Part shown: piece by piece, positions 18,032-26,928 of the stretch | Position numbering within the stretch: position 1 is the first letter of the stretch | Layout of the letters: each line of letters begins with the position of its first letter | Assembly (NCBI GenBank): GCA_019359235.1 | Contig: JAHHHT010000026.1 | Coordinates: 1-64,000 of the forward strand | Length of the DNA stretch: 64,000 nucleotides | From: Oscillatoria princeps RMCB-10 | GTDB taxonomy: Bacteria; Cyanobacteriota; Cyanobacteriia; Cyanobacteriales; Oscillatoriaceae | Direction: 5' to 3' | Notes under the pieces: generated by a model | What the model was told of the DNA's origin: nothing | Database searches by the model: none | The model's input: only the letters and a program-made list of their open reading frames with translations | Position numbers and translations under genes: made by a program

Positions 18032-18634
18032 AAAATTACATTACTTAATAACATGATTCCCAAATCCTACTCTGACTGGCCAGACCCCACAGTTATTGGC
18101 TGCGTGCTTCAAGACGCTACAGTTCGGTTTTAAATTTAGTTGGATATTTTCAGCGGTCACCATCCTGTTCGATATAAATCTTGACAATATTTAATCGAAC
18201 TTAACTCTTTGAAAATCCAACCTTCTAAGCAAAGATGCATCTGATTTGGTTGTACGCGAATTCAAGTCAAGCCTACTGTTGAATTAATACAAGATTTAGG
18301 ATCTAAAAAATGTTCACTGCGAACAGTGGATCGTGAGCGCATTGCCAGACTGGCAGGGAATTATATAACGGATGTGGCGAACCGGCGATAGAGGTAAACC
18401 CCCACCGCCCGAAAAGCAAGATTGCCAGAGCGTCGGCACGCACATTGAGTCCTCGATCCGCCGCTGACGCACCAGTCTCCAGGCACCGGCAGTCTGCCGG
18501 TGCGAACCGCAGCGGGACTATTACGGTTGTTTACAGCTTTGCGAGTGGCCTGCGAAATTCCGCAACAAAACTTTATTATTGCGCCTTTGTATCGTATACT
18601 ACGCGAGAGTCAACCACAAGGAGTAGAGACTACA
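18032..18634. other. 600-bp divergent intergenic region, kinase / crtR
   Basis: Must contain promoters for the leftward kinase and rightward crtR. A short hairpin CACTG-CGAA-CAGTG lies near 18318-18331. The crtR ribosome binding site AAGGAG is at 18618-18623, 11 bp before the ATG. No ORF was supported. Confidence 0.45.
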
Positions 18635-19537
18635 ATGTCGGAGTCCCGGCAGCCTCTGACAGTTCCCAAAGAATTCCTCGGGCCTCCCCGCGACTTGAAT
18701 CCCACGCTACTGATGTTTCTAGCGGCAGTCGCCCTATTCGCGAGCTCCCACCTCGGCTTCTGGTTTGGGGACTGGCCACACTGGTGTTGCTTTTGCATCA
18801 ATACGATCGCCCTGCACATGGCGGGGACGGTGATCCACGACGCCTGCCACAACGCGGCCCACCCCAACCGGGTGGCCAATGCCCTGTTGGGGCACGGCAG
18901 CGCCCTGATGCTGGGCTTTGCCTTTCCCGTGTTTACCCGCGTTCACCTGCAGCATCACGCCCACGTCAACGATCCGGAAAACGACCCGGATCACTTCGTT
19001 TCCACCGGCGGACCCCTCTGGCTGATTGCGCCTAGGTTTTTTTACCACGAGGTGTTCTTCTTCCAGCGCCGTCTGTGGCGCAAGTGGGAGTTGCTGGAAT
19101 GGTTTTTGAGCCGGCTGTTCCTAGTGACGGTGGTCTATATCGCCTGCCAGCACGACCATTTGGACTATCTTCTCACCTATTGGGGATTGCCCTCATTAGT
19201 CGTCGGGCTAGCGCTGGGACTGTTTTTTGACTATCTCCCCCACCGGCCCTTCCAAGAGCGAGATCGCTGGACAAATGCCAGAGTTTACCCCAGCCCCATT
19301 CTCAATATCCTGATTGGGGGACAAAATTACCATTTAATCCACCATTTATGGCCGTCTATTCCCTGGTATAACTACCAGGCAGCCTACTGGGCGACCAAAC
19401 CCTTGCTAGACGCCAAAGGCAGCCCCCAAACCCTAGGGCTGCTGGAAAAAGAAAGTTTTTGGAGTTTTGTTTATGACGTTTTTATAGGCATTCGCTTCCA
19501 CCACAACCTGCCGGCGCAGAAGCAGCTACGCCATTAA
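18635..19537 (+). CDS. crtR: Beta-carotene hydroxylase CrtR (fatty-acid-desaturase superfamily)
   Basis: Hydroxylates the beta-ionone rings of beta-carotene to make zeaxanthin; a di-iron enzyme in the membrane. The 300-residue protein starts at ATG 18635. It carries the three His clusters of the desaturase superfamily: HDACHNAAH, HLQHHAHVNDPENDPDH and NYHLIHHLWPSIPWY. Hydrophobic pairs (LLMFLAAVALFASSH, LGLFFDYLPHRPF) flank them. A fourth short motif RFHHN occurs near the C-terminus. Length and motif spacing match cyanobacterial CrtR rather than CrtZ. The upstream-extended frame to 18500 lacks coding character. Confidence 0.93.
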   Translation: MSESRQPLTVPKEFLGPPRDLNPTLLMFLAAVALFASSHLGFWFGDWPHWCCFCINTIALHMAGTVIHDACHNAAHPNRVANALLGHGSALMLGFAFPVFTRVHLQHHAHVNDPENDPDHFVSTGGPLWLIAPRFFYHEVFFFQRRLWRKWELLEWFLSRLFLVTVVYIACQHDHLDYLLTYWGLPSLVVGLALGLFFDYLPHRPFQERDRWTNARVYPSPILNILIGGQNYHLIHHLWPSIPWYNYQAAYWATKPLLDAKGSPQTLGLLEKESFWSFVYDVFIGIRFHHNLPAQKQLRH

Positions 19538-19676
19538 AAACCCCAATTTGTAGGTTGCGTTTTTGCTAGTTTCCTGGCGATTATAAATCGCGGCTATACA
19601 GACAAAGCCCGCCTGCGCGGGCTATAAGAGAAGAGGGAGACTCTCAATATCTGAGCGGTTTTACTCGCTTTTCCCA

Positions 19677-19723
19677 CGTTCCCAGGCAGAGCCTGGGAAC
19701 GCCTATTTGGAGGCGGAGCCTCC
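19677..19723. repeat. Double palindrome family copy (TTCCCAGGC / GGAGGCGGAGCCTCC)
   Basis: CGTTCCCAGGC-AGA-GCCTGGGAACG is followed by GGAGGCGGAGCCTCC. It is the same unit as at 11577 with hairpin order swapped. It is downstream of crtR and directly before the TIR element at 19736. Confidence 0.85.
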
Positions 19724-19735
19724 TTCTACCGAAGC

Positions 19736-19882
19736 TATAGCGGTTTGCATCTGGGTGAAGTACAGATATTAGATCCCCCCCTAGCCCCCCCTTAAAAAGG
19801 GGGGGAACTTTCTCAAAGCCCCCCTTTTTAAGGGGGGTTTGGGGGTATCTCACTGTACTTCACGCAAGTGAAAACTGCTATA
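19736..19882. mobile_element. MITE-like element, 147 bp, TIR TATAGC
   Basis: Ends are roughly 28-bp inverted repeats starting TATAGCGGTTTGCATC and TATAGCAGTTTTCACT, both running to GTACAG. The core is a large palindrome of C- and G-runs (gatccccccctagccccccc against its complement). A 146-bp copy in the opposite orientation is at 46295-46440. No ORF. Confidence 0.85.
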
Positions 19883-19924
19883 ATTAAGCCCTAGTGTGGG
19901 CTGCCGCACTCACAGTAACGCACC

Positions 19925-22900
19925 CTACTGCTGCCGGCACCGTTCCAGATAGATTTGAGCCGGCTTATCCCCCGGATTGTGGCCCAGGCAATCTTGAAAC
20001 AGCTGTGCCGCTTCAGCGAAGTTTTCCATATAATACAGCAGCAGCGCTTGTTCAAAAGCTGTCTTGGTGGCTAACTTGCAGGCTCGCAGTGCCGGCGGGT
20101 CGGCATCAAAGACTTCAAACACCGACACCATTTCTGATTTGCCTTTCACTCTGACGCGACCGATCAGGCGGAAAGCATAATCCCCAGGATTTGTCAAGCG
20201 CACAAAAGTCTCGTGAGTGATTAACAGCGAGACGCCATAATTTTTTGTCAGCCCTTCAACGCGGGAGGCGAGATTGACGGCATCGCTGATCACGGTGCCA
20301 TCCATGCGGCTGTGCCCGCCGACTGTGCCCAGCATCAGAGAGCCGGTGTTGATTCCGATGCCAATCTGAATCGGGACATAGCCGACACTTTGGCGGTGCC
20401 GGTTGTATTCGACAAGCCGGTGGAGCATGGCAATGCCGGCTTTTACCGCATCATCCGCCCCGCCGCTAAACAGGGCCATAATCGCATCGCCGATGTATTT
20501 ATCGATAAAGCCGCGATTGGCGATAATCACCGGCTCCATGCGGCTGAGATAGGAGTTGATAAATTTGAAGTTGTCCGCCGGCGTCATGCTTTCGGAAAGC
20601 GCCGTGAAGTCGCGAATGTCGGAAAACAGCACCGCCATCTCCTGCTGCACTTGGTCGCCCAGTTGAACATCGACAATGCTTTTCTTTTGCAAAAATTCCA
20701 GAAATTCGCGCGGGACAAAGCGCTCGTAAGCTTGGTTGAGCTGGAAGAGATCGCGGGTAAACTTTTTCCGCTCAGCTTCTGCCCGTTTGCGCTCCGTAAT
20801 ATCTTGAAAGGCGGCAATGGCATCGTTCTCCTTGGCAGTGGCAATCGCTTTGTCGTACATCTCCATTGCCAGAGCGTCTTTCCCCAGTACCCGATAGCGT
20901 TCGGCTTCCACCAGATAAAATTTATGCAAATTATTCGCCGGGGCGTGATGCGCCCATTTTTGCATCTTTTTCTGGTTGGCCCGCACTTTGCGGAAGAGGC
21001 GCTTTTTCTCGGAGTCGGGAGCATCCGTCGCCACTGCCAGACGCGCGAGAGAATCGTAAAAATGGAAGTGGGTAACTGTGAGTTGGGCTGTGATGCCATC
21101 CAGGTAATTTTCGGCTAATTCCGCATTGGCCAGCGCCTGCGCGACCTCACCAAAGAGATAGCACAGCATTAGCTTGATGAAGTAGAGGTAACAAATTACA
21201 GTGCGGTCATTTTGGCTTTGATGCATTGGCAGCATTTCCGTTTCGCTGTAAGCCGTGCCAATCAACCTGCAAGGATTTTCTGCCTGACCGATTAAGTTCA
21301 GAACCGCCTGATGGTACGGCTTGTGCATATAGACAGTTCTTTCTTGCCCCAGTCTAGCTACGGCATCAGTGTATTTTGTCATCTCTGACTCTAGTGCTGT
21401 CAGTTCTTGCCCGCATACAAAGGCATAAAGGCAGTAAAAGTGTGTTGCATAAGCAGCGAATTCTAAATCTCCTATCTCCAGTGCCATAGCATAATTAAAA
21501 AGCGGATAATTTAACGTTTTATTTGCAGGTCTCGCCCAGTGTTTAATGGCGACGTATACTCCTATATTAACTCTGACTTGCAGTTTTATTTCTTTGAAAG
21601 TAGCTATCAAATTTAAGGCCAGTTTACCCAATTGATAGCCCGACTCAATCTCTCCCACAAGGCCACATAGAAGCGACCCATAATTACTATAACCGTAAGC
21701 AGATTCAGGAGCATTACCCCACTTTATAGATAAACTGACGAGCTGAACCGTAATCAGTGCGCTTAGCACAGGTGCGGCAAAGTAGGCGCAGGGTACGATT
21801 TCGCTCAGGATACGCATGCTAGCTAGAGGGTAAGGATGGGTCATTTGTGGCAGGTCAGCTAAGCTGGCGGTGGATCTGCCCCCTATGGCCAGCTTTGTGC
21901 GGATCAGCCCCAGTAACACATCAAGCTTGCTGGGCTTTTTGGGCAACCTTACTCCCAGCAGTTTCAGAATCTCTAATCCGATAGCTATGGCCTCATAAAA
22001 TTTGCTCTGAGCGATGTATTTCTGAATTTTAAACTCATACACTTTCACTTTATCCAATACAGTTTTTGCCTGTGACAGTACCGCCTCAACAAATCTGTCC
22101 ATCTGGGCAAAGTCAGCATTGACATAGGCGAGTTCGGAGGCTTGCTCGTAGAGCGCGAGGGTGAGATGATACTGAGTTTGCCAGCTGTCGGGCGCTAGCA
22201 GTCGGATGCCGGCTTGCAAATACTTCAATGCCGGCTCATACGCCGCTGATGCCTTGGCTTTCTTACCGGCAGCCAGATTTAATTGCGCCAGCTCATCCTT
22301 TTCTGGCTGAGTGGCGAGCAACTCCGCCCCCAAATTCAGCTGATTGACAATATCGAAGATTTTCTCCTCTCGCGCCTCTTCTGGCGTATTCCGCAGCAGC
22401 AACTCTCCGATAAGCCGGTGGACTTCTCGCTTGCGCTCTGTCGGAATCAGGGAATAAGCCGCCTGCTGCACTCGGTCATGCACAAACTTGTACTGGGGGA
22501 GAAACCGGGTTTCTTGAAGAAACCCGGTTTCTGAAACCTGAAGAAACTTGTAGTCAGAACCCACCGGCACAATCAGCCCCGCCTCAACTGCCTCCCAAAG
22601 TTCAGCCGCCGTTGCCACTTGTGAGCTTTCCCGCACAACCGACAGGGTTTTCAAATCGAACTTGTTGCCAATACAAGCTGCTAACTGCAAGACTTGCTGA
22701 GTTGGCTCCGACAGCTTTTGAATCTTACCGGCCATCAAGTCTACCACATTGCCGGCAATCGGCGCGGCTTGAATTTGCTCCAGATCCCACTGCCATCCTC
22801 CTTGATTGAAATCGAAGTTCAGCAGCCCCTCTGCGTACAGCGATTTCAAAAACTCATTCATAAAGAAGGGATTGCCGCCAGTTTTCTGGAAAACCAATTC

Positions 22901-24289
22901 AGCCAGGGGCTTCACCCTTTCTGGCTCACAGTTGAGCGTGTCCGCAATTAACTGGCTGACAGTAGCGAGTTCCAAAGCTGCCAGGGAAATCCGACTCACA
23001 ACAGCCCCCGCTTTCTCAATATCACCCACCGCCAGCACCAGCGGATGCGCCGCACTAACCTCCGAATCCCGATACGCCCCTATCAGCAACAGAGATTGAC
23101 TGTCTCCTGCAGTCATCACCTGTTGGATGAGTTTCAGTGATGCCCCATCCGCCCACTGCAAGTCGTCCAGGAAAATCACGAGCGGATGTTCTGGCTGGGC
23201 AAACACCTTGAGAAAATTTTGGAAGACAAAATTGAAGCGGTTTTGCGATTCCACCGGCCCCAGTTCTGGCACAGCCGGCTGTTTCCCCAAAATCAGCTCC
23301 ACTTCCGGAATCACATCGGCAATAACCTGCCCGTTTACGCCGAGGGCGGCTTGCAGTTTTTCTCGCCAACCGGCTACTTGCGCCTCACTCTCCGTTAAAA
23401 GCTGCCGCACCAGGGAAGAGAACGCCTGAATCAGCGACGCATAAGGAATATTCCGCTGCAGCTGGTCAAATTTTCCTGAGATAAAATAGCCCCGCTGCTG
23501 CGTTATCGGTTTGTATATTTCCTGCACGAGAGCCGATTTCCCGATTCCCGAATAGCCGGCAACCAGCATCAATTCAACCCCTCCCTTTTCTCGTTCCCTG
23601 GCTCCGCCTGGGAACGCCCGCGAGTGAGGCTCTGCCTCACTTCCAGGAGCCGGCGCTACCCTTTCAAAGGCTGCCAGCAAGGTTTCAACTTCTGCCTCAC
23701 GCCCATAGAGCTTTTGGGAAATTTGAAACTTGTCTGAAACATCTTGACGAGCTAGGGTAAATTCTGCTATAATACCAGTCGTTTGTAACTGAGTCAGGCA
23801 CTCCTCTAAATCTGCCTTAATTCCCCAGGCACTTTGGTATCGCTCCTCAGCCGTTTTGGCGAGCAACTTCATTACTATGTCTGAAACGACTTTGGGAATC
23901 TGTGGGTTTACTTCGTGGGGCGGCACCGGCACCTTGGCCATGTGGCAGTGTACCAGCTCCATCGCATCGCCGGTGACAAAAGGCAGTCTGCCGGTGAGCA
24001 GTTCGTAGAAGGTAGCGCCGAGGGAGTAAAAATCCGTCCGGTAATCTATCGCCCGGTTCATTCTGCCGGTTTGTTCCGGCGACATGTAGGCGAGGGTGCC
24101 TTCTAAGACGTTCGGATTGCTCAGCGTTGGGTTTTCCCGCGACAAGACGGTGGAGATGCCAAAGTCAATGATTTTAACCTGTCCGGTTTCTGGGTTGTAA
24201 ACGATATTGGACGGGTTGATGTCCTTGTGGATGATATTGCCGGCGTGAATCGCTCCCAGAATCTCTGCCACTGCAAAAGCGAGCCTCAA
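19925..24289 (-). CDS. Ser/Thr kinase (5'-interrupted) - AAA ATPase - TPR - adenylate/guanylate cyclase
   Basis: This is the long 3' part (1454 residues from a TTG) of a giant signalling protein; its first 103 codons lie at 24293-24604, separated only by an in-frame TAA. Here: kinase catalytic loop HKDINPSN (21-28) and IDFGIS (41-46), MSPEQTGRMN activation segment, then an ATPase with Walker A AGYSGIGKS (244-252) and Walker B VIFLDDLQWAD. A long helical TPR-like region follows, then AFQDITERKRAEAER and a class III cyclase with metal-binding Asp in LFSDIRDFT and KYIGDAIMALF. The GAF domain usual before such outputs is missing, replaced by an abrupt KAIATAKENDAIAAFQD junction. Two dispersed repeats are translated in frame (about 22499-22534 and 23582-23650). 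Possibly non-functional as a kinase; the cyclase is intact. Confidence 0.85.
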   Translation of the reverse strand: MRLAFAVAEILGAIHAGNIIHKDINPSNIVYNPETGQVKIIDFGISTVLSRENPTLSNPNVLEGTLAYMSPEQTGRMNRAIDYRTDFYSLGATFYELLTGRLPFVTGDAMELVHCHMAKVPVPPHEVNPQIPKVVSDIVMKLLAKTAEERYQSAWGIKADLEECLTQLQTTGIIAEFTLARQDVSDKFQISQKLYGREAEVETLLAAFERVAPAPGSEAEPHSRAFPGGAREREKGGVELMLVAGYSGIGKSALVQEIYKPITQQRGYFISGKFDQLQRNIPYASLIQAFSSLVRQLLTESEAQVAGWREKLQAALGVNGQVIADVIPEVELILGKQPAVPELGPVESQNRFNFVFQNFLKVFAQPEHPLVIFLDDLQWADGASLKLIQQVMTAGDSQSLLLIGAYRDSEVSAAHPLVLAVGDIEKAGAVVSRISLAALELATVSQLIADTLNCEPERVKPLAELVFQKTGGNPFFMNEFLKSLYAEGLLNFDFNQGGWQWDLEQIQAAPIAGNVVDLMAGKIQKLSEPTQQVLQLAACIGNKFDLKTLSVVRESSQVATAAELWEAVEAGLIVPVGSDYKFLQVSETGFLQETRFLPQYKFVHDRVQQAAYSLIPTERKREVHRLIGELLLRNTPEEAREEKIFDIVNQLNLGAELLATQPEKDELAQLNLAAGKKAKASAAYEPALKYLQAGIRLLAPDSWQTQYHLTLALYEQASELAYVNADFAQMDRFVEAVLSQAKTVLDKVKVYEFKIQKYIAQSKFYEAIAIGLEILKLLGVRLPKKPSKLDVLLGLIRTKLAIGGRSTASLADLPQMTHPYPLASMRILSEIVPCAYFAAPVLSALITVQLVSLSIKWGNAPESAYGYSNYGSLLCGLVGEIESGYQLGKLALNLIATFKEIKLQVRVNIGVYVAIKHWARPANKTLNYPLFNYAMALEIGDLEFAAYATHFYCLYAFVCGQELTALESEMTKYTDAVARLGQERTVYMHKPYHQAVLNLIGQAENPCRLIGTAYSETEMLPMHQSQNDRTVICYLYFIKLMLCYLFGEVAQALANAELAENYLDGITAQLTVTHFHFYDSLARLAVATDAPDSEKKRLFRKVRANQKKMQKWAHHAPANNLHKFYLVEAERYRVLGKDALAMEMYDKAIATAKENDAIAAFQDITERKRAEAERKKFTRDLFQLNQAYERFVPREFLEFLQKKSIVDVQLGDQVQQEMAVLFSDIRDFTALSESMTPADNFKFINSYLSRMEPVIIANRGFIDKYIGDAIMALFSGGADDAVKAGIAMLHRLVEYNRHRQSVGYVPIQIGIGINTGSLMLGTVGGHSRMDGTVISDAVNLASRVEGLTKNYGVSLLITHETFVRLTNPGDYAFRLIGRVRVKGKSEMVSVFEVFDADPPALRACKLATKTAFEQALLLYYMENFAEAAQLFQDCLGHNPGDKPAQIYLERCRQQ

Positions 24290-24292
24290 AAA

Positions 24293-24604
24293 TTATAGCC
24301 GTGCGAATTCCCTGGATTTCATCCATATCTTTAAGGACTCTCCGCCGAAGTCCTCCAGCACCATCACCAGGCTATTCTTATACTTTTCCAAGCCATACGC
24401 CCTACCCGTGCCTGACAGGTTCAAGTTGCGGGTGATTTCATATTCCAGCTTGTAGCGGGCAATGGCTTCCGGTGCCGGGTACTCTGCCTTGAGCGCCTTG
24501 ATAATCACGGGTTTCTCGTCCCCTTCCCGGCGTGCCCGATAGACAAGGGAGCCGGCACTCTCATAGAGTTCTGAGATTATTTTGTAGCCTGCAATTGCGC
24601 TCAT
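24293..24604 (-). pseudogene. N-lobe of the interrupted Ser/Thr kinase
   Basis: Encodes 103 residues beginning MSAIAGYKIISELYESAGS, with the GYKI..L-Y-E-S-A-G-S-L-V-Y glycine-rich region, the VIIKALK Lys strand, YKLEYEIT alpha-C Glu and VMVLEDFGGESL hinge. It ends KSREFARL then TAA. The next codons, TTT TTG AGG CTC, continue the same frame into LRLAFAVAEILGAIH of the following fragment. A single base change from GAA or CAA (Glu/Gln, common at this spot) to TAA explains the break. Translation could restart at the TTG, but the product would lack the ATP-binding lobe. Confidence 0.8.
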
Positions 24605-25253
24605 CTTTTGACTTTTCTCTTGGATTTATATCTTAAGCTGTTAAGCTAATAATGCTGCATGTGGTCGAAAGGGGGCAGAGCCCCCACAGCTGCTTTCCCA
24701 GGCAGAGCCTGGGAACGAGGGGACAGAACCTTTCTCCCACTTTGAGGAGAGGGGATAATTCTTTATTTTTCCCCCCTCTCCCCTTGTGGGAGAGGGGGGT
24801 GAGGGGGGTGAGGGGGTGACCATCTTTGCCAAAATGGGGTGCTCTCAACCGGCACGGCTGTATTGTCAGCACCCAGACGACTGCTTGGATGGCTGCATCT
24901 TGGTTCTAGTGTAACAAGTAGGTCAGCCTAAATCAACTGAAAGTTCCCGGGCAGTATTCCATTTTTGCATAAAGTAGATTCAGCAGGACTTACGCTTGCG
25001 CCTTTATATGTAGGGTGGGGAACGCGATAGCGTAACCGGCACCACACCACATTAAGTGTCGCTGCGTAACTCCTGTTCAGGTGCGTTCCTGTTTTAACGC
25101 AGGATATGGGGGTGGGTTCCGCAAAGCGGAACCCACCCTACTGCTCAGTCTATTATTAAAGCAGAAAACCTGTAGGGGTTGAGGATTTCATAACGTTTCT
25201 TAACCTAAACCCCCTGTAAAGAAAGTCAGTCAGCCAGAAATAACTTCCAGCCC
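24605..25253. other. 650-bp repeat-rich intergenic region
   Basis: Contains a TTCCCAGGC hairpin near 24690-24712, a C/G-run hairpin at 24771-24800 (CCCCCCTCTCCCC against GGGAGAGGGGGG) and the TIR element at 24984. Near 25111-25141 it holds a GTGGGTTCCGCAAAGCGGAACCCAC palindrome. No coding sequence was supported. Confidence 0.6.
24984..25075. mobile_element. MITE-like element, 92 bp, TIR CAGGACTTACGC (second copy)
   Basis: Same ends and interior as 10382-10474 in the same orientation. The right end has one mismatch (GCGTAACTCCTG). The interior tagggtggggaacgcg and cacattaagtgtcg are shared. Confidence 0.8.
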
Positions 25254-25670
25254 CTATAAGTGATGGGACTGAACAACCGGCGGCGCGGGAGAAGCTGGGG
25301 CGAAACCCCAGTCGGGTCGGAGATTTTTCGCTCCCCGCAGATAGGGGTGGTGAAACTTGGGGTGGGACGCCGGAACATTGACGTGGATTAAAAATCGGAT
25401 GCAGCGCTCTAGACTCCCCTCTACGTACATTTGCTGAACGTCCAGCAGGGGCACGTTGTTCCAGCCCGGTCGCGATCGCGCGATCGCCGCTGGAAAGATA
25501 GCATCCAAATCGCGGGTGACCGAAAAAGTGACGCTAATGATTTCTTCCGGATCGATATGATTCCAAGCTTCCAGTTCGTCCAGGAGTTCCGTCACCGCTT
25601 CTCGAATCGCCCCCACCGTATTTGCCTCGGCGGTTGTTGCGCCGCGAATCGCCTTAACTTTCCAGTCCAC
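25254..25670 (-). CDS. aroH: Chorismate mutase, AroH (monofunctional) type
   Basis: Converts chorismate to prephenate for Phe and Tyr synthesis in the cytoplasm. The frame is open from 25706, but the GTG at 25670 is the best start: AAGGGAGG lies 8 bp upstream and translation then opens DWKVKAIRGATTAEANT, the usual family N-terminus. The ATG at 25694 is the alternative. Active-site features of the Bacillus AroH class are visible: RGATT near the N-terminus, ISVTFSVTRDLDAIFPA with Arg/Glu positions, and ERCIRFLIHVN. At 138 residues it is slightly longer than usual, with a Pro/His-rich tail. Confidence 0.92.
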   Translation of the reverse strand: MDWKVKAIRGATTAEANTVGAIREAVTELLDELEAWNHIDPEEIISVTFSVTRDLDAIFPAAIARSRPGWNNVPLLDVQQMYVEGSLERCIRFLIHVNVPASHPKFHHPYLRGAKNLRPDWGFAPASPAPPVVQSHHL

Positions 25671-25792
25671 GCCAATTTCCTCCCTTGTTTCCATAGCGGT
25701 CAGCACGCCCGCTCAAGCTGAAAGCTTGTGCGATTTGTTGCTCTCACAACCATCTTAAGCTGACGGCTGACAGCTGAGAGCTGAATAGAAAA

Positions 25793-26608
25793 TTAAGGTC
25801 GGTACATCCACAAGGGCTGGCCACTTGTAGACAGTTCAAACTCTATCCAGTCGGTGCCGGCACTGAGGGAGGATGTCATTTGGCTCCCCCCCATCAAGCG
25901 GCTCAATAGGGGTTTGCGCTCCTCGATAGTAAAAACCGGCGTTTTTTCCGGGTCGAGTCCCGCGAGTTCCGCCGCCCACCGGCGGGCGTCCTCCTCTGTT
26001 CCCAGCCGGTCAACAACCCCCAGTTCTAGGGCTTGCTGGCCGGTAAAAATCCGGCCATCGGCAAAACTCCTCACCGTTTCCACCGCCAGGTTGCGAGCTT
26101 CCGCCACGGTTTGCACGAACTGCTGGTAGCTGATATCAATCATTTGCTGCAGGATGTCCTTTTCTTGGTCTGTCAGCTCCCGGTCAAAGGCCAAAATGTC
26201 TTTGTAGGGGCCAGATTTAATCACCTTGAAAGATATCCCGACTTTTTCCAGCAGGCGCTCGATATTATTGCCCCGCAGAATCACGCCAATGCTGCCGGTA
26301 ATCGTCCCCGGGTTGGCCATGATGTGCTCGGCTCCCATGCCGATATACACGCCCCCAGACGCCGAGATATTCCCGAAGCTGGCCACAATTTTTATTTTTT
26401 CTCGCAGGCGCTTTAAGGCGCTGTAGATTTCCTGGGAATCGCCAACTGTACCGCCGGGGCTGTCAATCCGAAGCAGCAAGGCTGGAAAGCGTTTTTCTTC
26501 TATTGTTTTCAGGGCTTCTAGCACCCGCTTGCGGGTGCCGCCGGCAATCGCGCCGGTAATTTCAATCCGCGCAATTTGTTTGCGAAACTTGTTAAATGGC
26601 CAAATCAT
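25793..26608 (-). CDS. sppA: Short-form signal peptide peptidase SppA (S49)
   Basis: Serine protease of family S49 that degrades cleaved signal peptides or membrane-protein fragments. The 271-residue size is that of the single-domain form. RIDSPGGTVG (near 48-57) forms the oxyanion region. Catalytic Ser lies in FGNISASGGVYIGMG (near 83) and the general-base Lys in IKSGPYKDI (near 134). IMANPGTITGSIGVI is a conserved block. There is no clear N-terminal membrane helix: the N-terminus is MIWPFNKFRKQIARIEI. The C-terminal 30 residues are poorly conserved. It is followed 86 bp upstream by aroH on the same strand. Confidence 0.92.
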   Translation of the reverse strand: MIWPFNKFRKQIARIEITGAIAGGTRKRVLEALKTIEEKRFPALLLRIDSPGGTVGDSQEIYSALKRLREKIKIVASFGNISASGGVYIGMGAEHIMANPGTITGSIGVILRGNNIERLLEKVGISFKVIKSGPYKDILAFDRELTDQEKDILQQMIDISYQQFVQTVAEARNLAVETVRSFADGRIFTGQQALELGVVDRLGTEEDARRWAAELAGLDPEKTPVFTIEERKPLLSRLMGGSQMTSSLSAGTDWIEFELSTSGQPLWMYRP

Positions 26609-26928
26609 GGGCTGTCAAATCTGGGCTGTGAGCCGTTGGCTGTCTGTAGTTTGAGATTTTCGATCGTTGAGCTTGTCGTCGTCGGGTGCGTTCCCTCGCA
26701 GTGCGGCACCCCACTTCTGTTGCGCTCACTTCTATCTTAGGCCGGCGGCATCCGCCAAGAGTAGTGCCGGTTCCGCGATCGCGGAACCCACCGCACTTAA
26801 CTTCTTAACAAAATTACACAATTTAATGCAATTATAGAAAATAGTTCACCGCTCACAGCAGTTCAGGCCGCAGAGCGATGGCCTAAACACGCCCAGACCC
26901 GGGCTTACTTCCGCAAGAGCTAAAACCC
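26609..26928. other. Divergent promoter region, sppA / EamA transporter
   Basis: Includes a fragment like the GGGTGCGTTCC repeat (26687) and a HIP1-containing CGCGATCGCG palindrome at 26775. An AT-rich stretch 26800-26850 probably contains the transporter's promoter. No ORF was supported. Confidence 0.4.

Noticed and set aside
19612-19640. Terminator after crtR (AGCCCGCCTGCGCGGGCT hairpin)
   Set aside because: The stem is good but no T-run follows on the plus strand; it may act with other factors but is not called.
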